From the IMG/VR virus record IMGVR_UViG_3300043438_002264, positions 60,541 to 124,540 of that record: a stretch of 64,000 nt of DNA. One strand, 5' to 3'. Position numbers and translations under genes: made by a program. Position 1 is the first letter of the stretch; each line of letters starts with the position of its first letter. This document shows, piece after piece, positions 30,201 through 38,700 of this stretch. The notes beneath the pieces are model-generated. The model saw only the letters and a list, made by a program, of their open reading frames with translations, was not told the origin of the DNA and searched no databases. This DNA comes from a virus.

Positions 30201-30804
30201 TTGCTAAAAATTCTTCTGACCACTGTCCAAAAGTAACTCCATTAACATAAAACTTATACTCATCTGGCAGGCCACCATTATTAACATGATTAATTTTTAT
30301 TACCATCTTTATAGGATTTATAGTTTGGGGGATGCTAAAGGTTTCTGAAATTAAGCTCCACCTATTGCTAATTTGAGAATCAAATTTTCTAAGAACTGGA
30401 CTGGCTAACCCATCATAGGTATAGCCAATTTCATAAGAAAGCACAAATGGATTTGCAGCAAACATATAGGCACTAACAGAAAAAGTCTCTAAGTCTGCAT
30501 TCATCAAAGCTGGGCTAATAATTGCAGAGCTAGTTAAAGTTATTTGATTAGTCTGCTCTAGCCCAATAACTGCTTTTACAGTGGTGGTTGAGGTAGTTGA
30601 TAGTGGTTCATTCAGTATGGCCAGGTTTTGTTCTTTTGTACCGTTGGAAATTGTCCAAGCATTGGCATCTGGAGAAGATCTATAGATATCTCTTTTTGCA
30701 TCAGAAATCAGGGAAATATAGTCAGCTTGATCATCTAACGCCCACATCGCAATAGGATGCTCGCTAAAAATCTTTTCTGCGTACAGGTTTGAAGGATTGG
30801 GCAT
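27244..30804 (-). CDS. Very large structural/adhesin protein (1,186 aa)
   Basis: A beta-rich protein with several stretches that read like concanavalin-A/LamG-like domains: YREYTAEMWARIDSKA, KISENTASLLINGEQAIEVS and SLAVGVDIDKFSKYFGQSAT. Such domains bind carbohydrate or decorate fibres. It is encoded at the end of the receptor-binding module and before the portal. The ATG is 6 bases after a TAAAAT box (30811-30816), with no ribosome site. An exact virion position cannot be given. Confidence 0.65.
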   Translation of the reverse strand: MPNPSNLYAEKIFSEHPIAMWALDDQADYISLISDAKRDIYRSSPDANAWTISNGTKEQNLAILNEPLSTTSTTTVKAVIGLEQTNQITLTSSAIISPALMNADLETFSVSAYMFAANPFVLSYEIGYTYDGLASPVLRKFDSQISNRWSLISETFSIPQTINPIKMVIKINHVNNGGLPDEYKFYVNGVTFGQWSEEFLATSPGLFGETLPSNVPFSYLSIPAKSYGLQDLDGYYFINNGYLTAKNSGVPIVYGSSNVTRILPNGSDPSVIIPGQGFLNEAGRYREYTAEMWARIDSKATSPTRIFGPIGSADGIYVDGPFIKIKVGDSVGAHPITEWYRPMLLDFKISENTASLLINGEQAIEVSFSTSDVALASETIIQSGTTKSNDWLGFYASENVPFLDIDCVAIYPYLVPAIVAKRRFAYGQAVEYPENANSAYGGTSVLIDYAFADYTSNYSYPDIGRWNQAIVENLLVKDEALSVPEYKLPKVIFEDGTTQKVWYEELYDDQLGDSFIGLTGKDGYLLFEDINIIKENLKGFFGVFKPGSLSSSKQILFKINDKTRKDTYLECYIQNNVLYYSLSFAGTISAIYSESMVLANESLAVGVDIDKFSKYFGQSATSFFNNKQNLSLTIGGDATFENTFSGKIYKFGFCTQTNLEKISALFDNSGLLTYYNYEDVFEDYPAEIAYDAGSEYFSNSPAYTEELDGGSPTSFASQLSFDLIDSFIGSYTLIPKISFESMFMDIAIDGYWEDYLPLTYFAQYVSDVFDKKYYDLDFIQFNLDYPALENFTGNYYNTDSSLVKSYVSFQYLKTNTSAKNSYFTKALAPKNNVVSPGDEWLTTKYEVVDGTIIYPPKNIKLADVSIVTHLEWSIDGIISNPLVVKKMQYASQAFNERTSNPVGTRFGTSIFPYLKYGSYFDYKSKNPFRIYKGSTPYLYLTKRSGIEKVGNYDPLVNRGLSIPINQNLAENYKVIALQAFIRYGQARFPTTPEQIFEIESKDTYIKFFIVANDTSGSRARIYGINAKTGRFENGIAFYWNGRIVREPVITLNDWGVLGISFSNVLDFSSYVGGFRVTGSVLINNISQYQSTNLQEIQRQTLRSWYTAKFDNIDVYDWDFWNEDYTWNGVLVFSSSTYFGVNPADIYKTYTGTNKIIIDDDTPLKINNYEYTNYQNIGWQNRVVSAV

Positions 30805-30810
30805 ATGTCT

Positions 30811-30816
30811 ATTTTA
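30811..30816 (-). promoter_or_regulatory. Late promoter before the 1,186-aa gene
   Basis: Minus strand TAATGTGTTAAAATAG, with TAAAAT 6 bases before the ATG. The same string precedes the 32191 gene. Confidence 0.6.
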
Positions 30817-30872
30817 ACACATTAGAAGATTGTTTTTATTAACATGGATTGCTTTTATCAGAGAGCTAAAGA

Positions 30873-31328
30873 TTAGCATCTGACGCATTCCGCCCACATG
30901 CCACAGCTTCCGTCTGCATAGGTAGTACAAATAAACCCTCCAGTACATGAAGGCTGCTGATATAAGATGGTGTATAAAGATGGGCAGGGTGCAGGTGCAA
31001 AGCTGAATGGTGCAAAAGAAAATGTTGTTGTTATTTGAACAGAATACGGAGACCAATCTCCTAAGCCAACTGCATTTTGTGCACGTACACGATATTTCTG
31101 GCCAGTTCCAGCTTCTTGCGATACAATAGCAGATGTGCTTACCGTTGTTCCACTCTTGCCGTCATCACTTTCCCAATAATAAAGTAAAATTGGGCTTCCT
31201 CCATTATTTGGAGCAACCCAGCTAATGTTATCTTGGTTAGCATTTGGTGAGGATACAGATGGGGCAGATGGGGCGGCTGGGACCGTTAGACCCAATGATC
31301 CAACAAGCCCGCCTAAAATTCCGCCCAT
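30873..31328 (-). CDS. FN3 protein with FSFAPF motif and Cys-rich tail
   Basis: A 151-residue protein. Residues 18-105 are a fibronectin type III-like domain (SSPNANQDNISWVAPNNGGS), paralogous to the FN3 part of the Hint-domain protein at 33667-35022. It is followed by TTTFSFAPFSFAPAPC and a 35-residue tail with seven Cys (ending AECVRC), which may form disulphides or bind metal. It looks like a short version of the larger paralogue in which the Cys-rich tail replaces the Hint domain. Likely a small fibre or adhesin component. Confidence 0.65.
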   Translation of the reverse strand: MGGILGGLVGSLGLTVPAAPSAPSVSSPNANQDNISWVAPNNGGSPILLYYWESDDGKSGTTVSTSAIVSQEAGTGQKYRVRAQNAVGLGDWSPYSVQITTTFSFAPFSFAPAPCPSLYTILYQQPSCTGGFICTTYADGSCGMWAECVRC

Positions 31329-32191
31329 TAGGTTAGTCCACTACCAGAAACTATCCACGTAGTTGATTCTACTTTTACAGCTGTTGCTAGTCCGTATGCG
31401 GCAAGAGACCTAGTTCCTGTAAGGGAACTTCCAGCAAGCCTAAGGGTGTCAGTTGTAATTGCAATAGAGCTGGTTACGTTTCCATTTATAATAACAATAG
31501 CTGTTCCAATTTCAAACGGTACTGAAGAGTTAGCTGGGATTGTAATAGTTTGTGAAGAACCAGTTACATAAATATGTTCACCTGCGTGAGCTTTACTTAA
31601 GGTTAATCCGCCAGAAGCAAGAATATTTTGTGGCATTCCAATATAACCAACTGATGATGCCGTGTTGGTGTTTGCAGATGGTTCAGCTGTCAAAAGACCA
31701 GACTTTGCATTTAACTGAGTTTGAATTGCAGAGGTTACGCCATCTACATAGTTAAGCTCTGTTGCTGTTGCACTAAGGGCTACATCCTCATTAATCTTTG
31801 GCGAGGTAAGTGTTTTGTTGGTAAAAGTCTCTGTTTTAGATGCAGTTGATTTATCATTTAACTGAGTCTGTATTGAAGATGTTACCCCGTCCAAATACCC
31901 AATTTCAGTATCGGATACGTTGGTAACTTTGTCTTGCTTTGTTGATAGATCTACAGTTGCCCAGCTAGCAGCTGTTCCATCAGTAGTTAAAAACTTGCCA
32001 GAATTGCTTGTTTGAGTTGGGAGTGCTTGTTCAGAAATTGATTTTAAGGAATTCCAGGCGGTAGCCCCATCGCCTATCTTAAAAATCTTTGTATCATAAG
32101 CAAATCCAATTTCGCCAGCAGCTAAAACGGTATTTGCGGTAGACCATTGGCTGGCAGTACCACGTCTTTGAAGCATTCTGTATAGGGTCAT
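31328..32191 (-). CDS. Tail fibre protein with Mtd-like N-terminal domain
   Basis: A 287-residue protein. The N-terminus reads MLQRRGTASQWSTANTVLAA followed by GEIGFAYDTKIFKIGDGATA, the pattern of the N-terminal domain of phage tropism determinants and hyaluronidase-like fibres. The middle has two copies of (E/D)x(N/G)Y(V/L)DGVTS(A/S)IQTQLN, a trimeric fibre repeat. The C-terminal 90 residues (HIYVTGSSQTITIPANSSVP) recur in two other genes of this window. The ATG lies 6 bases after TAAAAT. Confidence 0.75.
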   Translation of the reverse strand: MTLYRMLQRRGTASQWSTANTVLAAGEIGFAYDTKIFKIGDGATAWNSLKSISEQALPTQTSNSGKFLTTDGTAASWATVDLSTKQDKVTNVSDTEIGYLDGVTSSIQTQLNDKSTASKTETFTNKTLTSPKINEDVALSATATELNYVDGVTSAIQTQLNAKSGLLTAEPSANTNTASSVGYIGMPQNILASGGLTLSKAHAGEHIYVTGSSQTITIPANSSVPFEIGTAIVIINGNVTSSIAITTDTLRLAGSSLTGTRSLAAYGLATAVKVESTTWIVSGSGLT

Positions 32192-32197
32192 GTTACT

Positions 32198-32203
32198 ATT
32201 TTA
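32198..32203 (-). promoter_or_regulatory. Late promoter before the Mtd-like fibre gene
   Basis: Minus strand TAATGTGTTAAAATAG, with the -10 TAAAAT 6 bases before the ATG. It is near-identical to the promoter at 30811. Confidence 0.6.
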
Positions 32204-32216
32204 ACACATTAAAAGA

Positions 32217-32816
32217 TTAAAATCCTTTTATTTCCCAGTCATCCCAATTTGTGGCTTCGTAGTCTACCCCAGGCATCCAGGCTTTTCCAACCTTACCTAC
32301 CCAGGCTTCCGAAAGAAATAGGGGGCTATCTTCAATTGTGTTAATTCTATATCTATTTTCTTCATTTTCAACAAAAAAGATTAAGTCGCCTGATTCTAAA
32401 TTAAAAGTTTTATCCCATCCTGGAAAGCTAATAGATCCTCCATTAAAGTCATCGTTCCAATAAATGTAGGATTTATAGGTTCCTTCTGGCTTTTCTGGGT
32501 CAAACTGTGGGCCTAGGCAAGTGCCTGGCTTATACCTTGCAATATAGTGTTTTGAAAACATTGGGGGATGGTATTCATCATTTTCTATACTCTGAACGTT
32601 CTCGTAATATCCCTTAGAGTATTTTGAAAAAATTTCTAATATATCATCTGGCATTTCTCCACGAGTATGCAAATCAAAAACAGCATTGTTTTTTTCAAAA
32701 AGCTCATTGTGAAGCGGTACGTGATCTTCTTTTGTATTAAACTTAATTGACTTAATGTAATCCTGAACAATTTTTACATCTTCTGGAGATATAAACTGTT
32801 TTACTAAATGTATCAT
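32217..32816 (-). CDS. 2-oxoglutarate/Fe(II) oxygenase-like protein, iron ligands apparently lost
   Basis: A 199-residue protein with the prolyl-4-hydroxylase-type core: YKPGTCLGPQFDPE, then YKSYIYWNDDFNGGSISFPG and LESGDLIFFVENEE. In active enzymes the first motif is HxD and a second His follows the Gly-Asp-Leu-Ile-Phe-Phe strand. Here the HxD position is Gln104-Phe-Asp106, and the distal region reads ENRYRINTIED with no His. The fold is probably kept while iron binding is lost, so it may serve as a binding or structural protein. It follows the hidden Cys-rich gene with a 4-base overlap. Confidence 0.65.
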   Translation of the reverse strand: MIHLVKQFISPEDVKIVQDYIKSIKFNTKEDHVPLHNELFEKNNAVFDLHTRGEMPDDILEIFSKYSKGYYENVQSIENDEYHPPMFSKHYIARYKPGTCLGPQFDPEKPEGTYKSYIYWNDDFNGGSISFPGWDKTFNLESGDLIFFVENEENRYRINTIEDSPLFLSEAWVGKVGKAWMPGVDYEATNWDDWEIKGF

Positions 32817-32962
32817 TTAAAGCTCATTCTGCTGCCATGAGAACGATTGTCTGGGCCGCAGGAGGTACAGGAAGAAAGCTTAGCCCCTGTAACGGGACAA
32901 GATTCAACAACTTTTTTATGATTAAACAAAAAACATTTTAAATTTTTAATAAAATTATGCAA
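32813..32962 (-). CDS. Hidden small Cys-rich (zinc-ribbon-like) protein
   Basis: A 49-residue frame from a TTG at 32962 that overlaps the stop of the upstream oxygenase gene. Its stop overlaps the next ATG by 4 bases. The protein holds KKVVESCPVTGAKLSSCTSC, a CP-T-G-K-L/CxxC layout typical of small zinc ribbons, plus an upstream Cys10. Tight coupling on both sides and the protein-like composition support a real gene despite the non-ATG start. Function unknown. Confidence 0.55.
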   Translation of the reverse strand: MHNFIKNLKCFLFNHKKVVESCPVTGAKLSSCTSCGPDNRSHGSRMSFK

Positions 32963-33608
32963 GAGGTATCCAATGCTGTTCTTGTGTCATGCCAATTTCA
33001 TTTTGAAGTCCCCTAAGAGGTAAGACATCGTAGGCAACGCTTATTCTTGGACCTTCCCAATCCCAATCGCCCATTGCGTGTGGATGCCCCATTTCTGATA
33101 AAATTGCACGATTATTTTTATTATGATTTTCTATTTTTTTATCAAAAGTGACGTAATGGGTGACAGATGGCTCTGCCGAAACACAGTAATATCCATGAAA
33201 AAATGGAGCACCCTCTGCTCCGTGATCGTGCCAATCAAGTTTTCCTTTATGAGCTTCATTAATATTAAACCAGCCCTGAAGCATAAATTGCTGTTTCTCA
33301 AAGTCTATATCGTAGTAATCGCAGGCTTCGTGAACCATCGTAGATATTCCATCATAAAGTTTTCTAATTCCATCAATATGAAATTGAAAAACATTATACT
33401 CTCTCCACTTAATTGTAGAAAGGCTATTAGACTCTAGCCAAAGTTCTTGGTCATGAATTTTTGTGACTCCAGGAACTTCGATTTTTTTTATTTGCATATA
33501 TCGGTCTACAAGCTCTCCTGAAAGTTGCTCTAAATCATTTTCTAAAAATATATCAAAAAATTTATGTGGTTGTGTAGATTTGCTTACGCTTTTAATTTCA
33601 TTATCCAT
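32955..33608 (-). CDS. 2-oxoglutarate/Fe(II)-dependent oxygenase-like protein
   Basis: A 217-residue protein. Candidate iron ligands are in LDWHDHGAEGAPFFHGYY (His127/His129), followed by EPSVTHYVTF, and a distal SEMGHPHAMGDW (His175/His177) with Arg188 in GPRISVAYDV, the usual 2-oxoglutarate anchor position. Similar oxygenases occur in tail-fibre regions of large phages, with proposed roles in modifying fibre or host proteins; substrate unknown. It has its own promoter (TATAAT at 33646-33651) and a ribosome site AGAAGGG. Confidence 0.65.
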   Translation of the reverse strand: MDNEIKSVSKSTQPHKFFDIFLENDLEQLSGELVDRYMQIKKIEVPGVTKIHDQELWLESNSLSTIKWREYNVFQFHIDGIRKLYDGISTMVHEACDYYDIDFEKQQFMLQGWFNINEAHKGKLDWHDHGAEGAPFFHGYYCVSAEPSVTHYVTFDKKIENHNKNNRAILSEMGHPHAMGDWDWEGPRISVAYDVLPLRGLQNEIGMTQEQHWIPLA

Positions 33609-33645
33609 ATTTCATGCCCTTCTTTTACGATAATTTTGTATAATA

Positions 33646-33651
33646 ATTATA
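33646..33651 (-). promoter_or_regulatory. -10 box before the oxygenase gene
   Basis: Minus strand AGTGTATAAT with a leader of about 30 bases carrying AGAAGGG. The surrounding GTATAATAATTATAC is a perfect palindrome and may double as a terminator or operator. Confidence 0.5.
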
Positions 33652-33666
33652 CACTATAAAGTTTTA

Positions 33667-35022
33667 TTAGCAAGCAATTATGTCGCCAGCTATAAAGGTA
33701 TTGTCTCCGTCTGGCGTAATTAAATAAACAGTTTCCTCAATATTATCAAGAATTTGAACATCTTCAATAAGTACCTCTTCGAATTCTTCTTCCAAAGGGT
33801 TGTACTGCATAACTATATCTCCAGCAGCAATTGTGCCAGTTATTTCCCAAGCAAAAGTTTCAGTACCCTGTTTTTTTGCAAGAATGGGCTGAAGTTTTGA
33901 AAAGTGCTTTTTTGCATCAGAATTAAAAATTATTGTGTCTGTTACAACTTTAGAGGAAATGTCTTTTACATAAGCAAAATTGTGTTTAAGACTAGTTATC
34001 TGCTTATAAAAAACTTTTTCATGTTGATAGTCTAAATAGTCGTCGACATCAAACTCTTCCCAAATAGGACAGATTAGTTTATCTCCAATTTTAAGGTCTT
34101 CAGCTGCAACAAGAACAACCTCAAGGTAGTCATTTATTGTAGATATTTTAGTTTTTGATGCAATGCAGCTTGGAGCAAATCCAAAAGCCCTAAATGGGGC
34201 AAATCCAAAAGCATTAAAAGGATAGAAGTAAAATGGAGAAAAACTAAAAGCCATAAAAGGAGAAAAACCAAAAGCATTAAACGGTGAAAAGCCAAAAGCC
34301 ATAAAAGGAGAGAAACCAAAAGCACTAAACGGTGAAAAGCCAAAGGCTCCAAAAGGAGAAAAGCCAAAAGCTCCGAATGGAGCAAAAGAAAATGTAGTTG
34401 TAATAGAATTGGATGCTGCAGAAGCTAGAGAGTTTCCATTTGCATTAATAGCATAAACGGTATAAGTTTGTGCTGTAGCTGCTTCTTGGTTTACAGTAAC
34501 AGAAAGGTTAGCTGTTGGTCCACCTCCTGGAGTACCTCCAGCAAGGTTTGTCTTGCCATCAGAGGCTGTCCAAATATATCCTGTAATAGTTTTTCCGCCA
34601 GTATTTGGTGCAAGCCAGACAACTACGTCTTGGTTTGCATTTGGAGAAGACGCTGTTGGAGCTGCTGGAGTCGCTGGAACGGTAGTGATTAGTGTAGCTG
34701 TGGATGGATCACTGGGGGCACCTTCATCGCCTTCGCTATTAAATCCTGTTACAGTAAAAGTATATAAAATATTTGACTTAAGACCTGTAATAATTATTGG
34801 AGAAGAAGCTCCAGTGGCAGTTACGGTAGTTTCTCCAGCACTTGCCGCATAAATTTTATAGGAAACAGCTAGGTCTACAGAACTAAATTCAACAACTGCA
34901 GAACCATTGTCAAAAGGTCTATCTGTTCCTACATCATTTGCTGTTGGTGGACCTGGTGGTAGTGGAATTAGGAAATCATTTGCCGCTAGGGACTTTCTAC
35001 CAGTTCTTTTACTTACCGCCAT
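33667..35022 (-). CDS. FN3 - FSPF-repeat - Hint-domain tail protein
   Basis: A 451-residue protein with four parts. Residues 1-20 are a basic N-terminus. Residues 25-205 hold two FN3 domains. Residues 207-285 contain about eight repeats of FGFSPF(x)A. Residues 286-451 are a Hedgehog/intein (Hint) domain starting CIASKTKIS at Cys286, with a block-B-like stretch ending in His373 and a last strand YLITPDGDNTFIAGDI. The frame stops directly after AC. Inteins normally end in His-Asn before the next residue. Without Asn and without a downstream extein, splicing is not expected, but N-terminal thioester cleavage or ligation is possible. It probably sits on the fibre. Confidence 0.75.
   Translation of the reverse strand: MAVSKRTGRKSLAANDFLIPLPPGPPTANDVGTDRPFDNGSAVVEFSSVDLAVSYKIYAASAGETTVTATGASSPIIITGLKSNILYTFTVTGFNSEGDEGAPSDPSTATLITTVPATPAAPTASSPNANQDVVVWLAPNTGGKTITGYIWTASDGKTNLAGGTPGGGPTANLSVTVNQEAATAQTYTVYAINANGNSLASAASNSITTTFSFAPFGAFGFSPFGAFGFSPFSAFGFSPFMAFGFSPFNAFGFSPFMAFSFSPFYFYPFNAFGFAPFRAFGFAPSCIASKTKISTINDYLEVVLVAAEDLKIGDKLICPIWEEFDVDDYLDYQHEKVFYKQITSLKHNFAYVKDISSKVVTDTIIFNSDAKKHFSKLQPILAKKQGTETFAWEITGTIAAGDIVMQYNPLEEEFEEVLIEDVQILDNIEETVYLITPDGDNTFIAGDIIAC
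34170..34400 (-). repeat. In-gene tandem repeat encoding FSPF units
   Basis: Degenerate 21-24 base units (variants of GGCTTTTGGCTTTTCTCC on the minus strand) in tandem, in frame throughout, encoding the FGFSPF repeats of the Hint-domain protein. Copy number could change by slippage without breaking the frame. Confidence 0.75.
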
Positions 35023-35037
35023 CAGTTTTTCTCTCTA

Positions 35038-35724
35038 CTAAGCTTCTAGGTCTCCGAATAGCACCCAGCTATTTCTAGACCTCTTAAATATTGTACCAGA
35101 TGACCACTTAGTTCGTAGCTTATTTCCTGGAGTAAAAGCTAATCCAACCTTAAAAGTTAGTGTACCAGAAACTTGATCAGAAAACGGAGTATCTACTGTT
35201 ACTTCTGTTCCATTTGTACTAACTACTAAAGTTCCTGGAACAATTCCAGTACCAGAAATTCCCTGTCCAGCTTCAACGTTTAAGTTTTGTGCTGAAAGAG
35301 TAACGGTTATTCCACTAGATGATCCTCCAGAACCATAAGTGGAGGTTGTAATTGGACTTGAGGTGACAGTAACTTGTCCAGAATTAGCTTGTAGAACATC
35401 TAAAGATGAACCTATTGGAAAATCTACTTCCTGGTCTGTTGGAATAGTTAGAACAATTGGCAAAGTGCTGTTCATCTCAATCAGACAATCTCTTTCATTA
35501 AGACTTGATAATGTATATGCAGATGTTTTTCTAATTATAGTAGTTCTAGATACAACGCCCTCTTTTGTCTGAAATCCGTCAGTAAATTTAATACCATCGC
35601 TTGGCAAAACTGGTGGATTGGTAAAAACAGGATTAGCAGTAGATGCCTTAGAGGTTAGGTCTGCAATAAGGTTGAGAACCTTCTCTTGACTAATCTCGCT
35701 TACTTTAGCTTTGTTAATTGGCAT
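35038..35724 (-). CDS. Tail fibre-associated protein with WVLFGDL-type C-terminal domain
   Basis: A 228-residue protein. The N-terminal helical part (INKAKVSEISQEKVLNLIAD) is followed by a beta domain ending in FKRSRNSWVLFGDLEA. The last 110 residues are paralogous to the C-terminus of the 44699-45334 gene (TNTWVLVGDLTA). This domain is frequent at the ends of fibre proteins. It lies between the Hint-domain gene and a 1,008-residue structural gene. Confidence 0.65.
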   Translation of the reverse strand: MPINKAKVSEISQEKVLNLIADLTSKASTANPVFTNPPVLPSDGIKFTDGFQTKEGVVSRTTIIRKTSAYTLSSLNERDCLIEMNSTLPIVLTIPTDQEVDFPIGSSLDVLQANSGQVTVTSSPITTSTYGSGGSSSGITVTLSAQNLNVEAGQGISGTGIVPGTLVVSTNGTEVTVDTPFSDQVSGTLTFKVGLAFTPGNKLRTKWSSGTIFKRSRNSWVLFGDLEA

Positions 35725-35741
35725 CTACATACCCTTCCTAA

Positions 35742-38700
35742 TTAAGCCTGAGCTTCAGTCCAGGATAATCTTCCAAGAATGTCGATGGAGGATCCTCCAG
35801 CTGTGTTTAGGTTTGTAACCACAATCGTAAGAGTGTCTGGTCCATCTGGGTAAAGCTGGGTAGCTGAAGATGTACTTCCTCCACCAAGAATTGAGTTTCC
35901 AAGATCTCTCAACTGAGTTAAATCAATCGAATCAGTTCCTTGAGACAAGAAACCACCAGTAATTTCTCCACCAGTAACGGTCACGTTAGATGCACTTGGA
36001 TAAACTGCAATTTGTGAGAGAGATGAGTTTGCAATTCCTGCTGCACCTTCTGTTGGGGTTGTCCAAGTTGCAGCTGATGATGGTGTTGCATTAAGGAATG
36101 CTCTAACCAAGTAGTTGGAGCTAGATGTTCTTGTAGAAACACCAAGAGTATTTAGCTTTAGCTGCATTCTGTTAATTAGATCACGCTGACCAAATGCTGC
36201 TGCAATACCATTATCTGCTGATGGAGCTACACGAATTGCAAATAGTGCACGAGAAGCTTGTGCTGGAATTACGGTTGGAGTTGTCATTCCGTAGGTAAAG
36301 ATAAGAGACTTATCGTCATCAAATCCTCCATCCATAATTACTGAGGTACCCCAGTGAGAAAGGCTTGGTCCATAAGATGGAAAAGCTAATTCTACAGATG
36401 TTGGAGCAGTAACCGAATAAGCAAATGTCTCAGCAGCTGAAGCTCCCATAGGGGAAATCAAAACATCTGTTGGGTTTGCTCCTGTAGCAGCATTGCTTAG
36501 TCTAACAGAGTTATTAGATACATTAATATTTGTGATATAAGTTCCTTCTGGAATTGATGCAGAGTGAACTCTCATACCGACCTGAAGAGCACTGACGCTT
36601 GTTAAAGTTCCTGAGTTTGACCCAGCAGCAATCGTCATAGTTGCGGCTGTTGTAATTCCAGCTTTAGCTCTTGTTAAGTTAAGGAATGAGTCTGCATCAC
36701 GTGAAGAATAGTTCACATATTCTGTGGTCGATCCATTTTTAATAAGCAAAGTTCCTACATTGGGGAATCCTGCAGTGCTTACAACAGAAAGGCTTGTGTC
36801 TAGTGCACCTATAAGTGCTGTTGTTTGAGTGATAGGCTGTAAGGCAGAAGATTCATATCTTGCTGGCAAGTTACCAGAACGCATGTAGGCTTCTTGATTA
36901 ATGTTATTGTTTTCCATCTTGTGGACGTAGGTAACTTCTCCGTTAATTCCTCTTACACCCCAACGAACATATCCAGCACCGTACCATGAGTAGTCGATGT
37001 AGAACATCTGCATTTTAGTTAGGTCTATGTTAAATCCAGAAGGTCCAGTTCCATCAATCTTGTCAATGTTAAACTGTGATTGGGGGATTCTAGTTTCTAC
37101 TGTTTTTGATGCAACAACATGTGTAGCAGTTGCTCCACGGTATGTAGGGGATATTGACAATGATGTGTCCGAAGCAATTCCTTCTATCTTGTAAGACTGT
37201 CCACGAAGAACGATATAATCTCCGATTGATAACTGCTTAGCAAATGATGTTGGGAATGATGCATCTGTCTGAGATACAGTAGAAGATCCATTTGTGACAG
37301 TTACACGGCCAGAAATCTGGAACGTAGAGTTTCTACGAACTGCCGATAATACCTGACCATCAAATTCCCAGAAAAGTCCATTTTGCTGGTCAAAGCTTCC
37401 TAGTCTATTTACTGCTCCATACCAGCCATTAATTGCTGCATAGTATGGGCCAGTTCCTACGGTTCCAACTGGTTCTGATAGCATTGTATACTGGAATGTA
37501 TTAAAACCAGTTACAGAAGTAATTTCAAAGGTTCCGTTGTAAGCTGCATCAAGACATCCAGCGATTGTTACGCTAGTTCCTGGCTGAATGTTGTGTCTTT
37601 CTTTTGTCAATACCGTTGCAACTAGTCCAGATGATGTAATTGAATCTAGCTGTAGGTTTGGCTTTAGAATAGTTCCAGAGGAAATCTGAATACCCTTACC
37701 AGACTGGTAGCGGAAATAACGTCTAGTCTGACGAATTAGCTGCTCTCCATTAGAACTTGAGTTTGATGAAAAGATTACTCCTCCATCGAATGGACGGTGC
37801 AGTACCTGTCCCTGTGGAACAACATAGATAAGTACGCTAGTTGCGGCCAGAGTTCCAGTTGGAGCTGCGTTAACATAGTATTTAAAAACTGTTGGGCTAA
37901 TTACTGTTGAAACAATCTGAGTTCCATTTGGAGCATTAGTAGATGCTGTTGCACCAATTACTGCAATTTCATTTCCAATAGAAAGACCGTGTGGAACAGT
38001 TGTTGTTACTGTAATCTCACGACCAGAGTAAGTCATTGTTGGTGCTCCACCAATTCTTGCTGATGAATAAACGTTTCCTTCATAAACAGCTGTCTTATTT
38101 GGATCAAGAATATTTGTAATTGATGTAGTGTTTGTGGCTCTAGCAGTATAAGTAATTTCTCCAGTTCCACCACCTGACTCAATAATAAAGTTACCGTTTG
38201 CAATTGTTAAAAATGCGTCCTGAACATAAATTGCAGAACCGTTAGCTGGGAAGTTTCCAGAAGATCTAGTAACTGTCACTGTTCTTGAGCCATTGCTCAT
38301 TGTCATTGCAGAGATGGAAGTTACTGCGTTTGCACTTGGAAATGCAAATGGTCTATTGTTAACCATGGCGAGGTTTTCCCACTTGGTTTGCTGAGCACCG
38401 TACTCGAAGTCTGTATCAATAAGTGCTTGTGCCTGAGAAACACGGAATTTGTTTACTGGGTCTTTAAGATTTTCGGCTGGAGCCATAGTCTCGTCTACCT
38501 GGTCAACAATAAACTGAAGCTTGTCAGTAGATAGCATTGCTGCTGTATTAAAGTTTAAGGTAATAGTGGTAGTTCCAGTTGCACCAGAAATAGAAGTTGT
38601 ATAGGCTGTTGCTTTTAGTGAAGGATCAGAGAAGTTATAAATTACCTGTCCCGCAGTTACGTTAGTAATAAGAATAAGCTGTTCTTGCTTAATAATTCCT

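Noticed and set aside
33123-33437. 104-codon plus-strand frame with hydrophobic start
   Set aside because: Antisense to the oxygenase gene; no promoter or ribosome site.
34170-34400. Tandem short repeats that look like a CRISPR array
   Set aside because: Units are in frame inside a gene, without unique spacers, and encode FSPF repeats.
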